NCBI RefSeq assembly: GCF_015500055.1
Contig: NZ_CP045492.1
Span: forward strand, 754,501 to 818,500
Length of the DNA: 64,000 bases
Direction: 5' to 3'
Origin: Mesorhizobium sp. NBSH29
GTDB lineage: Bacteria; Pseudomonadota; Alphaproteobacteria; Rhizobiales; Rhizobiaceae
The translations under genes and the position numbers were made by a program. The notes under the pieces are model-generated. The model ran no database searches and was not told the DNA's origin. It saw only the letters and a program-made list of their open reading frames with translations. Positions 53,254 through 62,416 of the stretch are shown here, in pieces. Each line of letters begins with the position of its first letter. Position 1 is the stretch's first letter.

Positions 53254-53937
53254 ATGACATCACGCACGATCCTGCTTGTCGACGATGACGATGATTTGCG
53301 CGCTACCCTGGTGGAGCAGCTGTCGCTTTATGAGGAATTCGAGATCCTTCAGGAGGCCAGTGCGACAAAAGGCATTGCTGCGGCGCGCGGCAGTATGGTC
53401 GATCTGTTGATCATGGACGTTGGCCTTCCCGACATGGATGGCCGTGAGGCGGTAAAGATCCTGCGCAAGGGGGGCTACAAGGCGCCGATTATCATGCTGA
53501 CCGGACATGATACTGATTCGGACACTATTCTGGGACTTGAAGCTGGCGCCAATGACTACGTCACCAAGCCATTTCGCTTCGCTGTTCTGCTGGCCCGCAT
53601 TCGCGCCCAACTGCGCCAGCATGAACATAGCGAAGACGCTACATTTTCCGTCGGGCCCTATACGTTCAAGCCAAGTCAGAAGTTGATGCTTGACCAACGT
53701 GGAGGCAAGGTGCGGCTGACCGAAAAAGAAGCCTCTATCATCAAATATCTCTATCGCGCCGACCAGAAGGTCATCACCCGCGACGTGCTGCTGGAGGAGG
53801 TCTGGGGCTATAATTCAGGCGTGACCACGCACACGCTCGAAACCCATGTGTACCGCTTGCGCCAGAAGATCGAGCGCGATCCTTCCAATGCTGAAATTCT
53901 TGTGACAGAAAGCGGCGGCTACAAGCTGGTTCCATGA
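53254..53937 (+). CDS. cenR: Response regulator CenR (OmpR family)
   Basis: The protein has 227 residues. The receiver has acidic Asp10-14, phospho-acceptor Asp55 (LIMDVGLPD), the conserved Thr and Lys (MLTGHD, KPF), and a winged-helix C-terminal domain (LTEKEASIIKYLYR, THTLETHVYRLRQKIE). The sequence matches the CenR/RprY group, essential for envelope biogenesis in alphaproteobacteria and paired with kinase CenK encoded elsewhere. ATG 53254 gives MTSRTILLVDD. Confidence 0.85.
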   Translation: MTSRTILLVDDDDDLRATLVEQLSLYEEFEILQEASATKGIAAARGSMVDLLIMDVGLPDMDGREAVKILRKGGYKAPIIMLTGHDTDSDTILGLEAGANDYVTKPFRFAVLLARIRAQLRQHEHSEDATFSVGPYTFKPSQKLMLDQRGGKVRLTEKEASIIKYLYRADQKVITRDVLLEEVWGYNSGVTTHTLETHVYRLRQKIERDPSNAEILVTESGGYKLVP

Positions 53938-54099
53938 CACCCGCGGTGGGGACTGCATTTTCGGGAGATCAGCGTAATTTTGAACCGGGGACACAAGCCA
54001 TGAACCGCGCCTGTGAGCGCGCCGCTCCGATGGAAGATCTCTCGGTCGGCAGGTCGGGCCTGAACTGCGCGACGCCGACAGGCGCCAGAGCCGGAACCC

Positions 54100-54552
54100 A
54101 TGGCGCTTGATGACGACATTCGCGTGCTGCAAACTGTGGATCTTTTTGAAGGATTCACGGAGGAGCAGTTGCGCCTTCTGGCATTCGGTGCCGAAAACCT
54201 GCGCCTGGCCGCCGGGCGCGATCTCTATCAGGAAGGCGTGAAGGCCGATGGCGCCTATGTGGTAGCGCAGGGACGCATCAGCCTCTTTCGCGAGCGCGAC
54301 GGCGAACGCGCCGTCATCACCACCGTGGGGCCAGGATCTCTGCTGGGAGAAATGGCGCTGATTTCCGATACCGAACGGCTGACCGGCGCCTTTGCCGCGA
54401 CTGAAACCGAATTGGTGCGGCTTAACCGCAAGCTTTTTCGCCGCATCCTGGATGAATATCCGGAAGTGGCAGTTGCGCTGCATCGCCGGATTTCCCGCGA
54501 TTTGCAGGCTTTCGCCAGCCAGATCGCCAAACTGGCACCGAAATTTTCGTGA
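54100..54552 (+). CDS. Stand-alone cyclic-nucleotide-binding domain protein
   Basis: The 150 residues form one cNMP-binding jelly roll (GRDLYQEGVKADGAYVVAQG, GSLLGEMALISDTERLTGAF) plus a C-terminal helix, and there is no helix-turn-helix. In the phosphate-binding cassette, GEMAL is followed by a non-canonical SDTERLTG, so binding of cAMP is uncertain. It follows cenR by 162 bp. Rhizobia encode this kind of protein next to cenR, which suggests a signalling link; that is inference. Confidence 0.85.
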   Translation: MALDDDIRVLQTVDLFEGFTEEQLRLLAFGAENLRLAAGRDLYQEGVKADGAYVVAQGRISLFRERDGERAVITTVGPGSLLGEMALISDTERLTGAFAATETELVRLNRKLFRRILDEYPEVAVALHRRISRDLQAFASQIAKLAPKFS

Positions 54553-54690
54553 ACGCCCTGTCTGAGATGGGATCGGTAGACATTCCCGCCCGGCACATGG
54601 CGTGCGGCTTTTTCGCCATATTAGCCACGCGCGAGCAAACTTCTCGAAACCGGACGCGCAAAGAGCTATATGCCGAGTTTAGAGGACGAT

Positions 54691-55131
54691 ATGGCACGTA
54701 TTTATCAAACCCGCGCCTGGCATGACCAGCTTTCGCCGTCGATCGATGAGTTCGAGCTTCTCGCACTCGAGGCATACGCACATTTGCCCGATGACTTTCG
54801 CAAGCTGACTGGCGAAATTATCATTCAGATGGCGGAGTTTCCCACCGACGAGATCATGGACGATCTCTCGATGGAAACGCCGTTTGATCTGCTGGGCCTG
54901 TTCGAAGGACGCGGCATTGCCGAGCGCTGGAACCCGCAGACCGGCGAAGGCCCCAACCGCGTTACGCTCTATCGCCGCGCCATCCTGGATTACTGGTCTG
55001 AGAACGAAGAGACCCTGGGCGCCATCATTACCCACGTGCTGATCCATGAGATAGGCCACCACTTCGGCTTCAGCGACGACGACATGGAGCGCATGGAAGA
55101 AGCTGTCGACGAAGCAGCCGGCCAGCCCTGA
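54691..55131 (+). CDS. Minimal zincin metallopeptidase-like protein
   Basis: The 146 residues carry the zinc motif HEIGHHFGFSDDDME (His119, Glu120, His123, with Asp as likely third ligand). This is the MMP-like, DUF1025 family of very small bacterial zincins. Activity is not proven for the family. ATG 54691 has AGAGGA seven bases upstream; ATG 54670 is an alternative. Confidence 0.88.
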   Translation: MARIYQTRAWHDQLSPSIDEFELLALEAYAHLPDDFRKLTGEIIIQMAEFPTDEIMDDLSMETPFDLLGLFEGRGIAERWNPQTGEGPNRVTLYRRAILDYWSENEETLGAIITHVLIHEIGHHFGFSDDDMERMEEAVDEAAGQP

Positions 55132-55139
55132 CCCAGTTC

Positions 55140-55349
55140 TCAGTGCTCCGAAAGTTTGGTGTTGTCCGGGTCGTAGTCTATGCCATCAACGTTTTTCACC
55201 ACGGCCTGACCGCAGCGCATGATTTTTGCCTCTGCGTCATAGGCATAGGTGGGCGAGCCTGAGAGCTCCCAGCCCTTGTTCAGTGCCGCTGTCACCTTGT
55301 GACAGAAGGTGGCGTCATCGGGCGCGGTGAGAAGACGGTAGAGTTTCAT
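55140..55349 (-). CDS. DUF1737 small protein
   Basis: The 69 residues MKLYRLLTAPDDATFCHKVT ... GWELSGSPTYAYD match DUF1737, small proteins of unknown function with a conserved N-terminus and W-x-L-x-G core. It precedes no obvious operon; the convergent zincin gene ends 8 bp away, and the HpcH-family gene lies upstream on the same strand 37 bp away. Confidence 0.8.
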   Translation of the reverse strand: MKLYRLLTAPDDATFCHKVTAALNKGWELSGSPTYAYDAEAKIMRCGQAVVKNVDGIDYDPDNTKLSEH

Positions 55350-55386
55350 GCAAATGCCTTCGTGTGAATGCGGACGTGAACCCGGA

Positions 55387-56268
55387 TCAATTTCCGATAC
55401 GCGCTGTTTTCGCAAGCAGATTTTCTGCCTGCGCGAGATGTAGCCGCTCCACCATGCGGCCACCGATGACGATGACGGCGCGCCCGGCATTTTCGGGGAG
55501 GGCAAAACCATCGACAATTGCGCGCGCTTCAGCCAGCGCCTCAGGCGAGGCAGCAAAAGCGAAGTTGGCCTGCGCGATCTGGTCTGGGTGGATGAGAGTC
55601 TTACCCGAAAAACCCATCGCGGCACCTTCCATGCACTCCTGCGCAAAGGCATCGCGATCACGAAAGTCATTGAATACGCCATCAAGCACATCCAGGTTGC
55701 CGGCCTTTGCCGCAAGCACCAACTGCATCAGCCACGGTGCCAGATAACGCCGGTCTGGTGTTGCCTTGACTCCTGTCTCCTTGACCAGATCATTGGTTCC
55801 GGCCACCAGGCATGACAGCCTCGAAGCACGATCACGGCCGAGTTCGGCGATGGCGCCAAGGTTGAGCAGCGCGCGCGGTGTTTCCACCATCGCCCACAGC
55901 GCCATGGTGTCCGGCGCGTCGGCATCATCCATGATATCGCCCGCTTCCAGCAGGTCGCGCGGCGTCTCCACCTTGGGCAGGAGAATACCGTCCGGTGCAA
56001 GGGCTAGCGCTGCCTTGAGGTCGTCCGCACCCCATACGCCCGACAGCGGGTTGATGCGCACAACCAGTTCCATCCTACTTTGCTGGCGATGTGCTGAAAT
56101 GCCGCTCAGCGCCTGACGGGCTGCACCTTTGTCCTGCGGCATCACCGCATCCTCAAGATCAATGATGGCTGTATCGCAGGCCAGCGACGACAGTTTCACC
56201 AGCGCCCTGGCGTTGGAAGCTGGCACGTAAAGCACCGATCGGCGCGGTCTTGGCTGGGCTGGCATCAT
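55387..56268 (-). CDS. CitE/HpcH-family lyase (malyl-CoA or citramalyl-CoA type)
   Basis: This 293-residue TIM-barrel enzyme of the HpcH/HpaI family begins with SVLYVPASNARALVK and IIDLEDAV (metal aspartate). Arg and Glu of the metal site are in VVRINPL and AMVETPRALLN, and FSGKTLIHPDQI is near residue 220. The pattern fits CitE-like acyl-CoA lyases or (3S)-malyl-CoA thioesterase Mcl2; the exact substrate is not decidable. It is divergent from the DadA-like oxidase. Confidence 0.88.
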   Translation of the reverse strand: MMPAQPRPRRSVLYVPASNARALVKLSSLACDTAIIDLEDAVMPQDKGAARQALSGISAHRQQSRMELVVRINPLSGVWGADDLKAALALAPDGILLPKVETPRDLLEAGDIMDDADAPDTMALWAMVETPRALLNLGAIAELGRDRASRLSCLVAGTNDLVKETGVKATPDRRYLAPWLMQLVLAAKAGNLDVLDGVFNDFRDRDAFAQECMEGAAMGFSGKTLIHPDQIAQANFAFAASPEALAEARAIVDGFALPENAGRAVIVIGGRMVERLHLAQAENLLAKTARIGN

Positions 56269-56350
56269 TTACAGTTCTTGCCTTGCCCAAGCTGCCTGTG
56301 CAAGGGCTTCTGACTATGTCAGATCGACCTTTCAAGAGCGGAACACAGGC

Positions 56351-57520
56351 ATGACTGGATACGACGTCGTCATCATAGGCGGGGCAATTGTGGGCAGTTC
56401 GGTGGCTTATTTTCTGCGCCGCGAAGGTTTTTCCGGATCGATTGCGCTGATCGAGCGCGATCCGAACTTCACCCATGCGGCAACAACGCTTTCCTGCGCC
56501 TCGATCCGCCAGCAGTTTTCGATCCCTGAAAACATCCGACTGTCGCAGTTTACGCTCGCGCTGTTTCGGCGGCTGCAGGACGAATTCGGGACCGGCTCCG
56601 ACATCGCCTTCCATGAAAAAGGATATCTGATCCTCGCCGGCGAACAGGGGCTGCCGATCCTGCAGCAGAACCATGCGGCCCAGACGGGCGAAGGCGCCGA
56701 CATTCTGCTGGAAAACCCCGAAGAATTGCAAAAGCGCTTCGCGTGGCTTTCGACCGAAGGCATTACCGCCGGAGCTTATGGACGCTCGGGCGAAGGCTGG
56801 TTCGACGCGCACGCCCTTTTGATGCTGTTCCGCAAGGCACTGCGCACGATGAACGTGGATCTCATCGCCGCGGACGTGGTTTCCGTCGAGCGCGAGGGCT
56901 CACGCGTCACCGGTGTCACACTGGATGACGGCCGCAAGCTGGCCGCCGGCACCCTGGTCAACGCTGCCGGACCCAACGCCGGAAACGTGGCAGCAATGGC
57001 CGGCATTCCCCTCCCGGTAGAGCCGCGCAAACGCAGCGTTTTTGTGTTCGAGGCGCGCGAGCATTTCGCCTACATGCCATTGCTGGTCGATCCATCCGGC
57101 GTCTATGTCCGCCCCGAAGGCGCGATGTACATCACCGGCGGCGCCGAAGATTATGGAGCGGATGGCCCGGCCGACCCGACCGATTTCGAACCGGATTGGG
57201 CGCTGTTCGAGGATGTCATCTGGCCAACGCTTGCCCATCGCATTCCGGCATTCGAGGCTATCAAGCCGGGCCGGGCCTGGGCCGGTCACTATGACTACAA
57301 CACGCTCGACCAAAATGCCGTGATCGGTCCCCACCCCGAGGTCGCAAACTTTCTCTTCGCGAATGGTTTTTCCGGCCACGGCCTGCAACAGGCGCCGGCT
57401 GTCGGCAAGGCGCTGGCTGAACTGGTTGTCCATGGAGCCTATCGCAGCATTGACTGCAGCACCTTTGGCTATGAACGGGTGGCTGAGGGCCGGGCGTTCC
57501 GGGAACTGAACGTCATCTAG
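56351..57520 (+). CDS. FAD-dependent oxidoreductase, DadA/glycine oxidase-like
   Basis: This 389-residue flavoprotein has the dinucleotide motif DVVIIGGAIVGSSVAYFLRR (residues 4-23), the DAO-fold loop NAAGPNAGNVA near residue 205 and the closing FSGHGLQQAPAVGKALAEL. It probably oxidises an amine or amino acid (sarcosine, D-amino acid or similar); the substrate is not evident. A perfect 11-bp hairpin lies just downstream. Confidence 0.88.
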   Translation: MTGYDVVIIGGAIVGSSVAYFLRREGFSGSIALIERDPNFTHAATTLSCASIRQQFSIPENIRLSQFTLALFRRLQDEFGTGSDIAFHEKGYLILAGEQGLPILQQNHAAQTGEGADILLENPEELQKRFAWLSTEGITAGAYGRSGEGWFDAHALLMLFRKALRTMNVDLIAADVVSVEREGSRVTGVTLDDGRKLAAGTLVNAAGPNAGNVAAMAGIPLPVEPRKRSVFVFEAREHFAYMPLLVDPSGVYVRPEGAMYITGGAEDYGADGPADPTDFEPDWALFEDVIWPTLAHRIPAFEAIKPGRAWAGHYDYNTLDQNAVIGPHPEVANFLFANGFSGHGLQQAPAVGKALAELVVHGAYRSIDCSTFGYERVAEGRAFRELNVI

Positions 57521-57546
57521 ACCGACTAAACCAGGGAAACGTCATG

Positions 57547-57572
57547 CGATGGGGTGCACGCGCACCCCATCG
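57547..57572 (+). terminator. GC-rich hairpin after the FAD oxidoreductase gene
   Basis: CGATGGGGTGC (57547-57557) pairs perfectly with GCACCCCATCG (57562-57572) around an ACGC loop. The following sequence has few T residues, so it may need Rho or act as a 3-prime stabiliser. Confidence 0.55.
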
Positions 57573-57830
57573 GTGCGATTATCCGCGCTTTAATTGAAAT
57601 GAAAAATTGCCAGCCGCAGGAAGCTTTCGTTGGCTGGCTTGAACCTGATACAAGTACATTTGTTTGTACTACTTAAGCTTCTGCGAAACATAAAGCGGAT
57701 TTATCGCTATATTGTAAAATTTTAAGAATACAATTATTGCTGTGTTGCACAGTGCAGCCTCACAATATATTATTGAGCAGGCGATAGGGTGAGTTCTGCC
57801 GACATTTTTCCAGCAAGAATAAGGAACAAG
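57573..57830 (+). promoter_or_regulatory. AT-rich upstream region of the sulfite dehydrogenase gene
   Basis: No gene is present. The region is notably AT-rich for this genome and holds AGTACA-N6-TGTACT (57653-57658 and 57665-57670), a candidate operator. Rhizobial sorT operons are inducible by sulfur oxyanions or taurine, and this repeat is where a regulator might bind. No ECF sigma gene is linked here. Confidence 0.4.
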
Positions 57831-59126
57831 ATGATGTCCGATGTCTCAGGAAAAAGGGGCCGCAACGCAGGATCACGTGCTGAAACCGCTCCCCCAGAGG
57901 AAACCAGGGGCGGCATTGACCATCAGGGACGCCGCGGTTTCCTGAAAAATGCTGGACTGGCCACCATGTCGGCAATGGTCGGAGCCTCCATACCCTTCCA
58001 CCGCAACATGCCTTTCGGGCTGGTGCCAGCGGCTTTCGCGCAGGACCATGACGTCCTTGCCGGCAAAGATGGCCTCACGCTTCTGAACGATCGACCTCTC
58101 AACGTCGAGACACCGCCCGAGCTGCTCGATGATGCGGTCACCCCCACCAATCGGCATTTCGTGCGCAACAATGGCGTTCCCCCGGAAAATACCGATCCCG
58201 AAAATTGGACGCTGACGATCGACGGCTTCGTCGACAACAAGCTCACTCTGTCCATTGCCGATCTGCGGGAAAACTTCGAGGTGGTGAAATTGCAGCTCAC
58301 GCTCGAATGCGGCGGCAATGGGCGTGGCGCCTTCAACCCACCCGCTAAAGGCCTTCAATGGACCTACGGCGGCATCGGCTGCGCCGAATGGACGGGCGTG
58401 CGCCTGAAGGACGTTCTGGAAAAGGCCGGCGTCCAGTCAAACGTCGTATACACCGCCCACTACGGTGCTGACACGCACCTGTCAGGCAACCCCGACAGGC
58501 AACCCATTTCGCGCGGCCTGCCCATCGCAAAGGCAATGACTGACAATATCCTCATTGCCTTCGAAATGAACGGCGAGGCCATGCACCCGATGAACGGTGC
58601 GCCCTTAAGGCTGGTTGTCCCTGGCTGGCCAGCCTCAACCGCCCACAAATGGTTGACCCGCATCGAACTGCGCGACCAGGTGCATGATGGCCCCAAGATG
58701 ATGGGCACTTCATACCGCGTGCCAGCCTATCCCGTCGCTGCCGGCCAACAGGTTTCGACGGAAGATTTCGTCATAATCGAGCGCATGCCGGTCAAGTCCA
58801 TTGTCACTTTCCCTGCCAATGGCGCGGATATCGGCATGGAAACCGAGGTACGTGGCCACGCCTGGTCGGGCGATCGTTCGATCAGTAAGCTCGACATCTC
58901 CATAGACTTCGGCGCGACGTGGCAGAGCACGGAACTCGACGCGCCGGTCAACGACGGTGCCTGGCAGAATTGGCGCGCGACACTGGCGCTGCCACAGGCC
59001 GGATATTATGAGATTTGGGCTCGGGCGACCGACAGCGAAGCTGAAACGCAGCCTTTCGCAATCGCCTGGAACCCCAAGGGATACCTCAACAACACGATGC
59101 ACCGGGTTGGCGTCCGCGCCAGTTGA
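57831..59126 (+). CDS. Sulfite dehydrogenase, SorT/SoxC-like molybdenum enzyme
   Basis: The protein has 431 residues. A twin-arginine signal GRRGFLKNAG (Arg34, Arg35) directs export of the folded molybdoenzyme. The sulfite-oxidase fold has the Mo-ligating Cys160 in LECGGNGRG, GYGG-like YGGIGCAEWTGVRLKDVL, and the C-terminal dimerisation domain (VRGHAWSGDRSISKLDIS). It oxidises sulfite to sulfate in the periplasm. ATG 57831 with AAGGA at 57820-57824 fits better than the ORF start at 57789. The di-haem cytochrome encoded next should be its electron acceptor, as SorU is for SorT. Confidence 0.9.
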   Translation: MMSDVSGKRGRNAGSRAETAPPEETRGGIDHQGRRGFLKNAGLATMSAMVGASIPFHRNMPFGLVPAAFAQDHDVLAGKDGLTLLNDRPLNVETPPELLDDAVTPTNRHFVRNNGVPPENTDPENWTLTIDGFVDNKLTLSIADLRENFEVVKLQLTLECGGNGRGAFNPPAKGLQWTYGGIGCAEWTGVRLKDVLEKAGVQSNVVYTAHYGADTHLSGNPDRQPISRGLPIAKAMTDNILIAFEMNGEAMHPMNGAPLRLVVPGWPASTAHKWLTRIELRDQVHDGPKMMGTSYRVPAYPVAAGQQVSTEDFVIIERMPVKSIVTFPANGADIGMETEVRGHAWSGDRSISKLDISIDFGATWQSTELDAPVNDGAWQNWRATLALPQAGYYEIWARATDSEAETQPFAIAWNPKGYLNNTMHRVGVRAS

Positions 59127-59209
59127 TTGCGCCCCTGCTGCTGTGGGCTGGCAATGGCGTAAAGCGGCCGAAGCGCTGCTTGTCGCAATTTCATGGAGAT
59201 TTTAGAACA

Positions 59210-59950
59210 ATGAATTTTTCACATGTTCGGCTAGGGTTCTTTGGGCTTGCGCTTGCGGGTGCAACGCCCGCTGTCGCAGACATGCAGGCCAAGCTTGTCT
59301 CGGCCGACATCGCCCAGGGCGAGAAACTGTTCAAGCGTTGTGTCGCATGCCACACGATCGAAAAAGACGGTAGAAACAAGGTTGGGCCCAATCTCTATGG
59401 CGTCGTCGGAAAGGCGGTCGCTCAGGTCGAAGGCTATTCTTATTCCCCTGCCTTAAAGACGTATGGCGGAGAGTGGACCCTAGAGCGGCTGGATGCCTAT
59501 CTGCATCAGCCTCGGGCCGAAGTGAAAGGCACCAAGATGGCGTTTCCCGGCCTCAAGAAAGAGGATGAGCGCGCGAACCTCATCGCCTACCTCAACACCT
59601 TCTCTGACAAGCCGGTTCAGTTCGGCGCCGCCGAAGAGAAGGTGGAGCCGGCCAGCCAAGCTGCGTCTGCTGATCCCGCCACAGATACTGCCCAACCGAT
59701 TGAAGGAGATTTTGGTCGATTGAAGGTCGCGCCCGGTGTCGAGGCGACGTACTATGCCTGCTCATCCTGCCATTCGGAGATGATCGTTGCACAGCAAGGT
59801 CTCACCCGTGAGAACTGGGTCGACATGCTGGACTGGATGGTCAAAGAGCAGGAGATGGATGAGATCGCCGAGCCGGAGCGAACCGAGATTCTCGACTACC
59901 TGTCCACGCACTACAACAAGGATCGGCCCAATTTCCAAAAACCCAATTAG
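59210..59950 (+). CDS. Di-haem c-type cytochrome, partner of the sulfite dehydrogenase
   Basis: The 246 residues begin with a Sec signal (MNFSHVRLGFFGLALAGA to about Ala24). The first cytochrome c domain has CVACH (Cys44-His48) with axial Met in TKMAFPG. After an Ala/Pro linker comes a second domain with CSSCH (Cys184-His188). Sinorhizobium SorU and Starkeya SorB are mono-haem, so the second haem domain is an addition. It is 83 bp after the dehydrogenase in the same orientation. Confidence 0.92.
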   Translation: MNFSHVRLGFFGLALAGATPAVADMQAKLVSADIAQGEKLFKRCVACHTIEKDGRNKVGPNLYGVVGKAVAQVEGYSYSPALKTYGGEWTLERLDAYLHQPRAEVKGTKMAFPGLKKEDERANLIAYLNTFSDKPVQFGAAEEKVEPASQAASADPATDTAQPIEGDFGRLKVAPGVEATYYACSSCHSEMIVAQQGLTRENWVDMLDWMVKEQEMDEIAEPERTEILDYLSTHYNKDRPNFQKPN

Positions 59951-60111
59951 CGTTCGGATGATGTCTCGGAACGTACGCGCAGGATTGCTGATTGCCCCTC
60001 ATGGCATCACACCCGCTCCAACGCCCCAGGTCCGCCGCCGCTTTGATTCCCGTGCAGCTTTTGTATAAGAGTGCACGAACAAAAAATTTTGAACCTTATC
60101 GGGCGCTCATC

Positions 60112-60717
60112 ATGGAAAAATTCAACAGGCTCACAGGCGTTGCGGCGCCGCTGCCAATCGTCAATGTCGATACCGACATGATCATCCCGAAGGATTATCT
60201 GAAGACGATCAAGCGCACCGGGCTTGGCGTCGGCCTTTTCGCGGAAATGCGCTATCTCGACGACGGTGCGGAAAACCCCGACTTCGTCCTCAACAAGCCG
60301 GCCTACCGCAACGCCCAGATCCTGGTTGTCGGCGACAATTTCGGCTGCGGCTCCTCGCGCGAACACGCGCCGTGGGCGCTTCTCGACTTCGGTATTCGCT
60401 GTGTCATCTCCACCAGCTTTGCTGATATCTTTTACAACAATTGCTTCAAGAACGGCATTCTGCCGATCACGGTCAGTCAGGAAGACCTCGACAAGCTGAT
60501 GGATGACGCCGAGCGCGGCGCCAACGCGACCGTCTCTGTCGATCTCGAGACCCTCGAAATCCGCGGTCCAGACGGCGGCGTGATTGCATTCGAGATTGAC
60601 GACTTCAAGCGCCATTGCATGCTGAATGGCCTCGATGACATCGGCCTGACGATGGAAAAGGCCCCTGCCATCGCCAGTTTTGAAGAGCGCAACGCGCAAA
60701 GCCGCCCCTGGGCTTGA
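60112..60717 (+). CDS. leuD: 3-isopropylmalate dehydratase small subunit LeuD
   Basis: The 201-residue swivelling domain of isopropylmalate isomerase has [17 protein letters not shown] and [17 protein letters not shown], the two signatures. With LeuC (elsewhere) it converts 2- to 3-isopropylmalate in leucine synthesis. ATG 60112 gives [14 protein letters not shown]; the longer ORF has a poor N-terminus. RidA follows after 6 bp. Confidence 0.96.
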   Translation: MEKFNRLTGVAAPLPIVNVDTDMIIPKDYLKTIKRTGLGVGLFAEMRYLDDGAENPDFVLNKPAYRNAQILVVGDNFGCGSSREHAPWALLDFGIRCVISTSFADIFYNNCFKNGILPITVSQEDLDKLMDDAERGANATVSVDLETLEIRGPDGGVIAFEIDDFKRHCMLNGLDDIGLTMEKAPAIASFEERNAQSRPWA

Positions 60718-60723
60718 GCGCAA

Positions 60724-61116
60724 ATGGGCGATACGCGAAAGCTGATCTCGACCGGTTCACCGTTTGAAATGACGGCGGGCTACAGCCGCGCGGTCGTGCA
60801 AGGCGACTGGTGTTTCGTCTCCGGCACCACGGGCTACGACTATACCACCATGGCAATGCCTGACAGTGTCGAAGATCAAACCCACAATTGCATGGCCACA
60901 ATCCGCAATGCACTGCGCGAGGGTGGGTTTGAGCTCGAAGACGTGGTCCGTGCGCACTACTACATTACCGACACAGCCTTCGTGGACCGCGTGTTCCCGA
61001 TCCTCGGCAGCTATTTCGGCGATATCAGACCGGCAGCGACGATGATCACCTGCCAGCTGAACAAGCCTGAAATGAAAATCGAGATCGAGGTCACGGCACT
61101 GCGGCGCCCGGAGTAA
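60724..61116 (+). CDS. RidA-family protein (YjgF/YER057c)
   Basis: The 130 residues contain GDWCFVSGTTGYDY, a middle NALREGGFELEDVVRAHYYI and C-terminal EIEVTALRRPE with the usual late Glu. RidA proteins hydrolyse reactive enamine/imine intermediates of amino acid metabolism. The arginine (Arg105 in E. coli RidA) essential for that is not clearly placed in IRPAATMITC here (Arg at the IRPAAT site is present). It is likely co-transcribed with leuD. Confidence 0.88.
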   Translation: MGDTRKLISTGSPFEMTAGYSRAVVQGDWCFVSGTTGYDYTTMAMPDSVEDQTHNCMATIRNALREGGFELEDVVRAHYYITDTAFVDRVFPILGSYFGDIRPAATMITCQLNKPEMKIEIEVTALRRPE

Positions 61117-61250
61117 CAACTGGCCGGCGTATCAGGCCTGTGGGTGAACACCCGTTGGCATCAGCGATTTTTGCGACGCGCCCTTCCCGATTAGCCCGCG
61201 ATCGAATAGTTCACATTCTCGCGCCATGAGTGTCGCTGCTGGAGCCTGTG

Positions 61251-62321
61251 ATGAGTCATTTCTGGAGCCCCCTTGTTCATACGCTGACGCCCTATGTGGC
61301 TGGCGAGCAGACCGTTCTGCGCGATGGGCTCAAGCTCAACACCAATGAAAACCCCTACGGCCCGTCGCCGCATGCGCTGGCGGCCATCGCCGAAGCGGCT
61401 GCCGATACGCTCAAGCTCTATCCCGACTCAGGTTCGGTGCAGCTGCGAAAGGCCATTGCCCAAAGCTACGACATTGATGCTGGCATGGTGTTTGTCGGCA
61501 ACGGATCCGACGAGGTTTTGGCGCACGCGTTTCAGGCGCTTCTGAACCATGAGGGGCCGCTTCTATTCCCCGACATTACCTACAGTTTTTACACCACCTA
61601 CTGCCGTCTTTACGGAATTGATTTCCGCCAGATTCCCGTTGATGCCGACATGCAGGTGAAGATTGCCGATTATGACGTGCCATGTGGCGCCATCATTCTC
61701 CCCAATCCTAACGCACCGACTGGAAGTGTCCTGCCCCTGGCAGAGATAGAGAGACTGATCGCAAGCCATTCCGACAAAGTCGTCGTGATCGACGAAGCAT
61801 ATGTCGATTTCGGCGGCGAAAGCGCGGTACCGCTGGTTCAAAAATATCCCAATCTTCTTGTGATCCAGACTTTTTCCAAGTCGCGCGCTCTAGCCGGGCT
61901 GCGGGTTGGCTTTGCGATCGGGCAACGGCCGCTGATCGAGGCACTGGAGCGGGTCAAGGACAGTTTTAATTCCTATCCGCTGGATCGACTGGCAATCGCC
62001 GGCGCGACGGCTGCCTGGGAAGACCAGGAGTGGTTTGAGCGTCACCGCGACATGATCGTTGCCAGCCGGGAGCGGCTGTCCGGTTCTCTGCGCGACATGG
62101 GCTTCATCGTCATCCCGTCTGCCACGAATTTTGTGTTTGCCCGCCACCCGCAATGGCCAGGCGCTGATCTCGCCAGCGCGCTTCGCAAGCACGAGATCCT
62201 GGTGCGGCATTTTCCGAAAGACAGGATCGGCGATTTTCTGCGTATCAGCATCGGCACGGATGCTGAATGCGACCGCCTCGTTGCCACGTTACAGGAAGTG
62301 CTCGGGCAGCCTTCTGTCTGA
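61251..62321 (+). CDS. hisC: Histidinol-phosphate aminotransferase-like PLP enzyme
   Basis: This 356-residue fold-type I aminotransferase has [10 protein letters not shown] (residues 31-40), [15 protein letters not shown] and the PLP lysine Lys210 in [15 protein letters not shown]. The sequence fits HisC, which transaminates imidazole-acetol phosphate, but related enzymes use aromatic amino acids. The leucine-gene neighbours do not settle it. ATG 61251 is preferred to 61230. Confidence 0.88.
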   Translation: MSHFWSPLVHTLTPYVAGEQTVLRDGLKLNTNENPYGPSPHALAAIAEAAADTLKLYPDSGSVQLRKAIAQSYDIDAGMVFVGNGSDEVLAHAFQALLNHEGPLLFPDITYSFYTTYCRLYGIDFRQIPVDADMQVKIADYDVPCGAIILPNPNAPTGSVLPLAEIERLIASHSDKVVVIDEAYVDFGGESAVPLVQKYPNLLVIQTFSKSRALAGLRVGFAIGQRPLIEALERVKDSFNSYPLDRLAIAGATAAWEDQEWFERHRDMIVASRERLSGSLRDMGFIVIPSATNFVFARHPQWPGADLASALRKHEILVRHFPKDRIGDFLRISIGTDAECDRLVATLQEVLGQPSV

Positions 62322-62416
62322 ACACCCTCATCGACCCATCTGCACGCGACTAAAATCCTTGCGCGACATGGGCTTCGCCGTTAGCAAGGCGGCTTCCACG
62401 CTAGAAAGGCTCTTCC

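Noticed and set aside
53938-54110. Short plus-strand ORF (about 36 codons from 54001) between cenR and the cNMP-binding gene
   Set aside because: No ribosome site and it runs into the next gene out of frame; composition is unremarkable.
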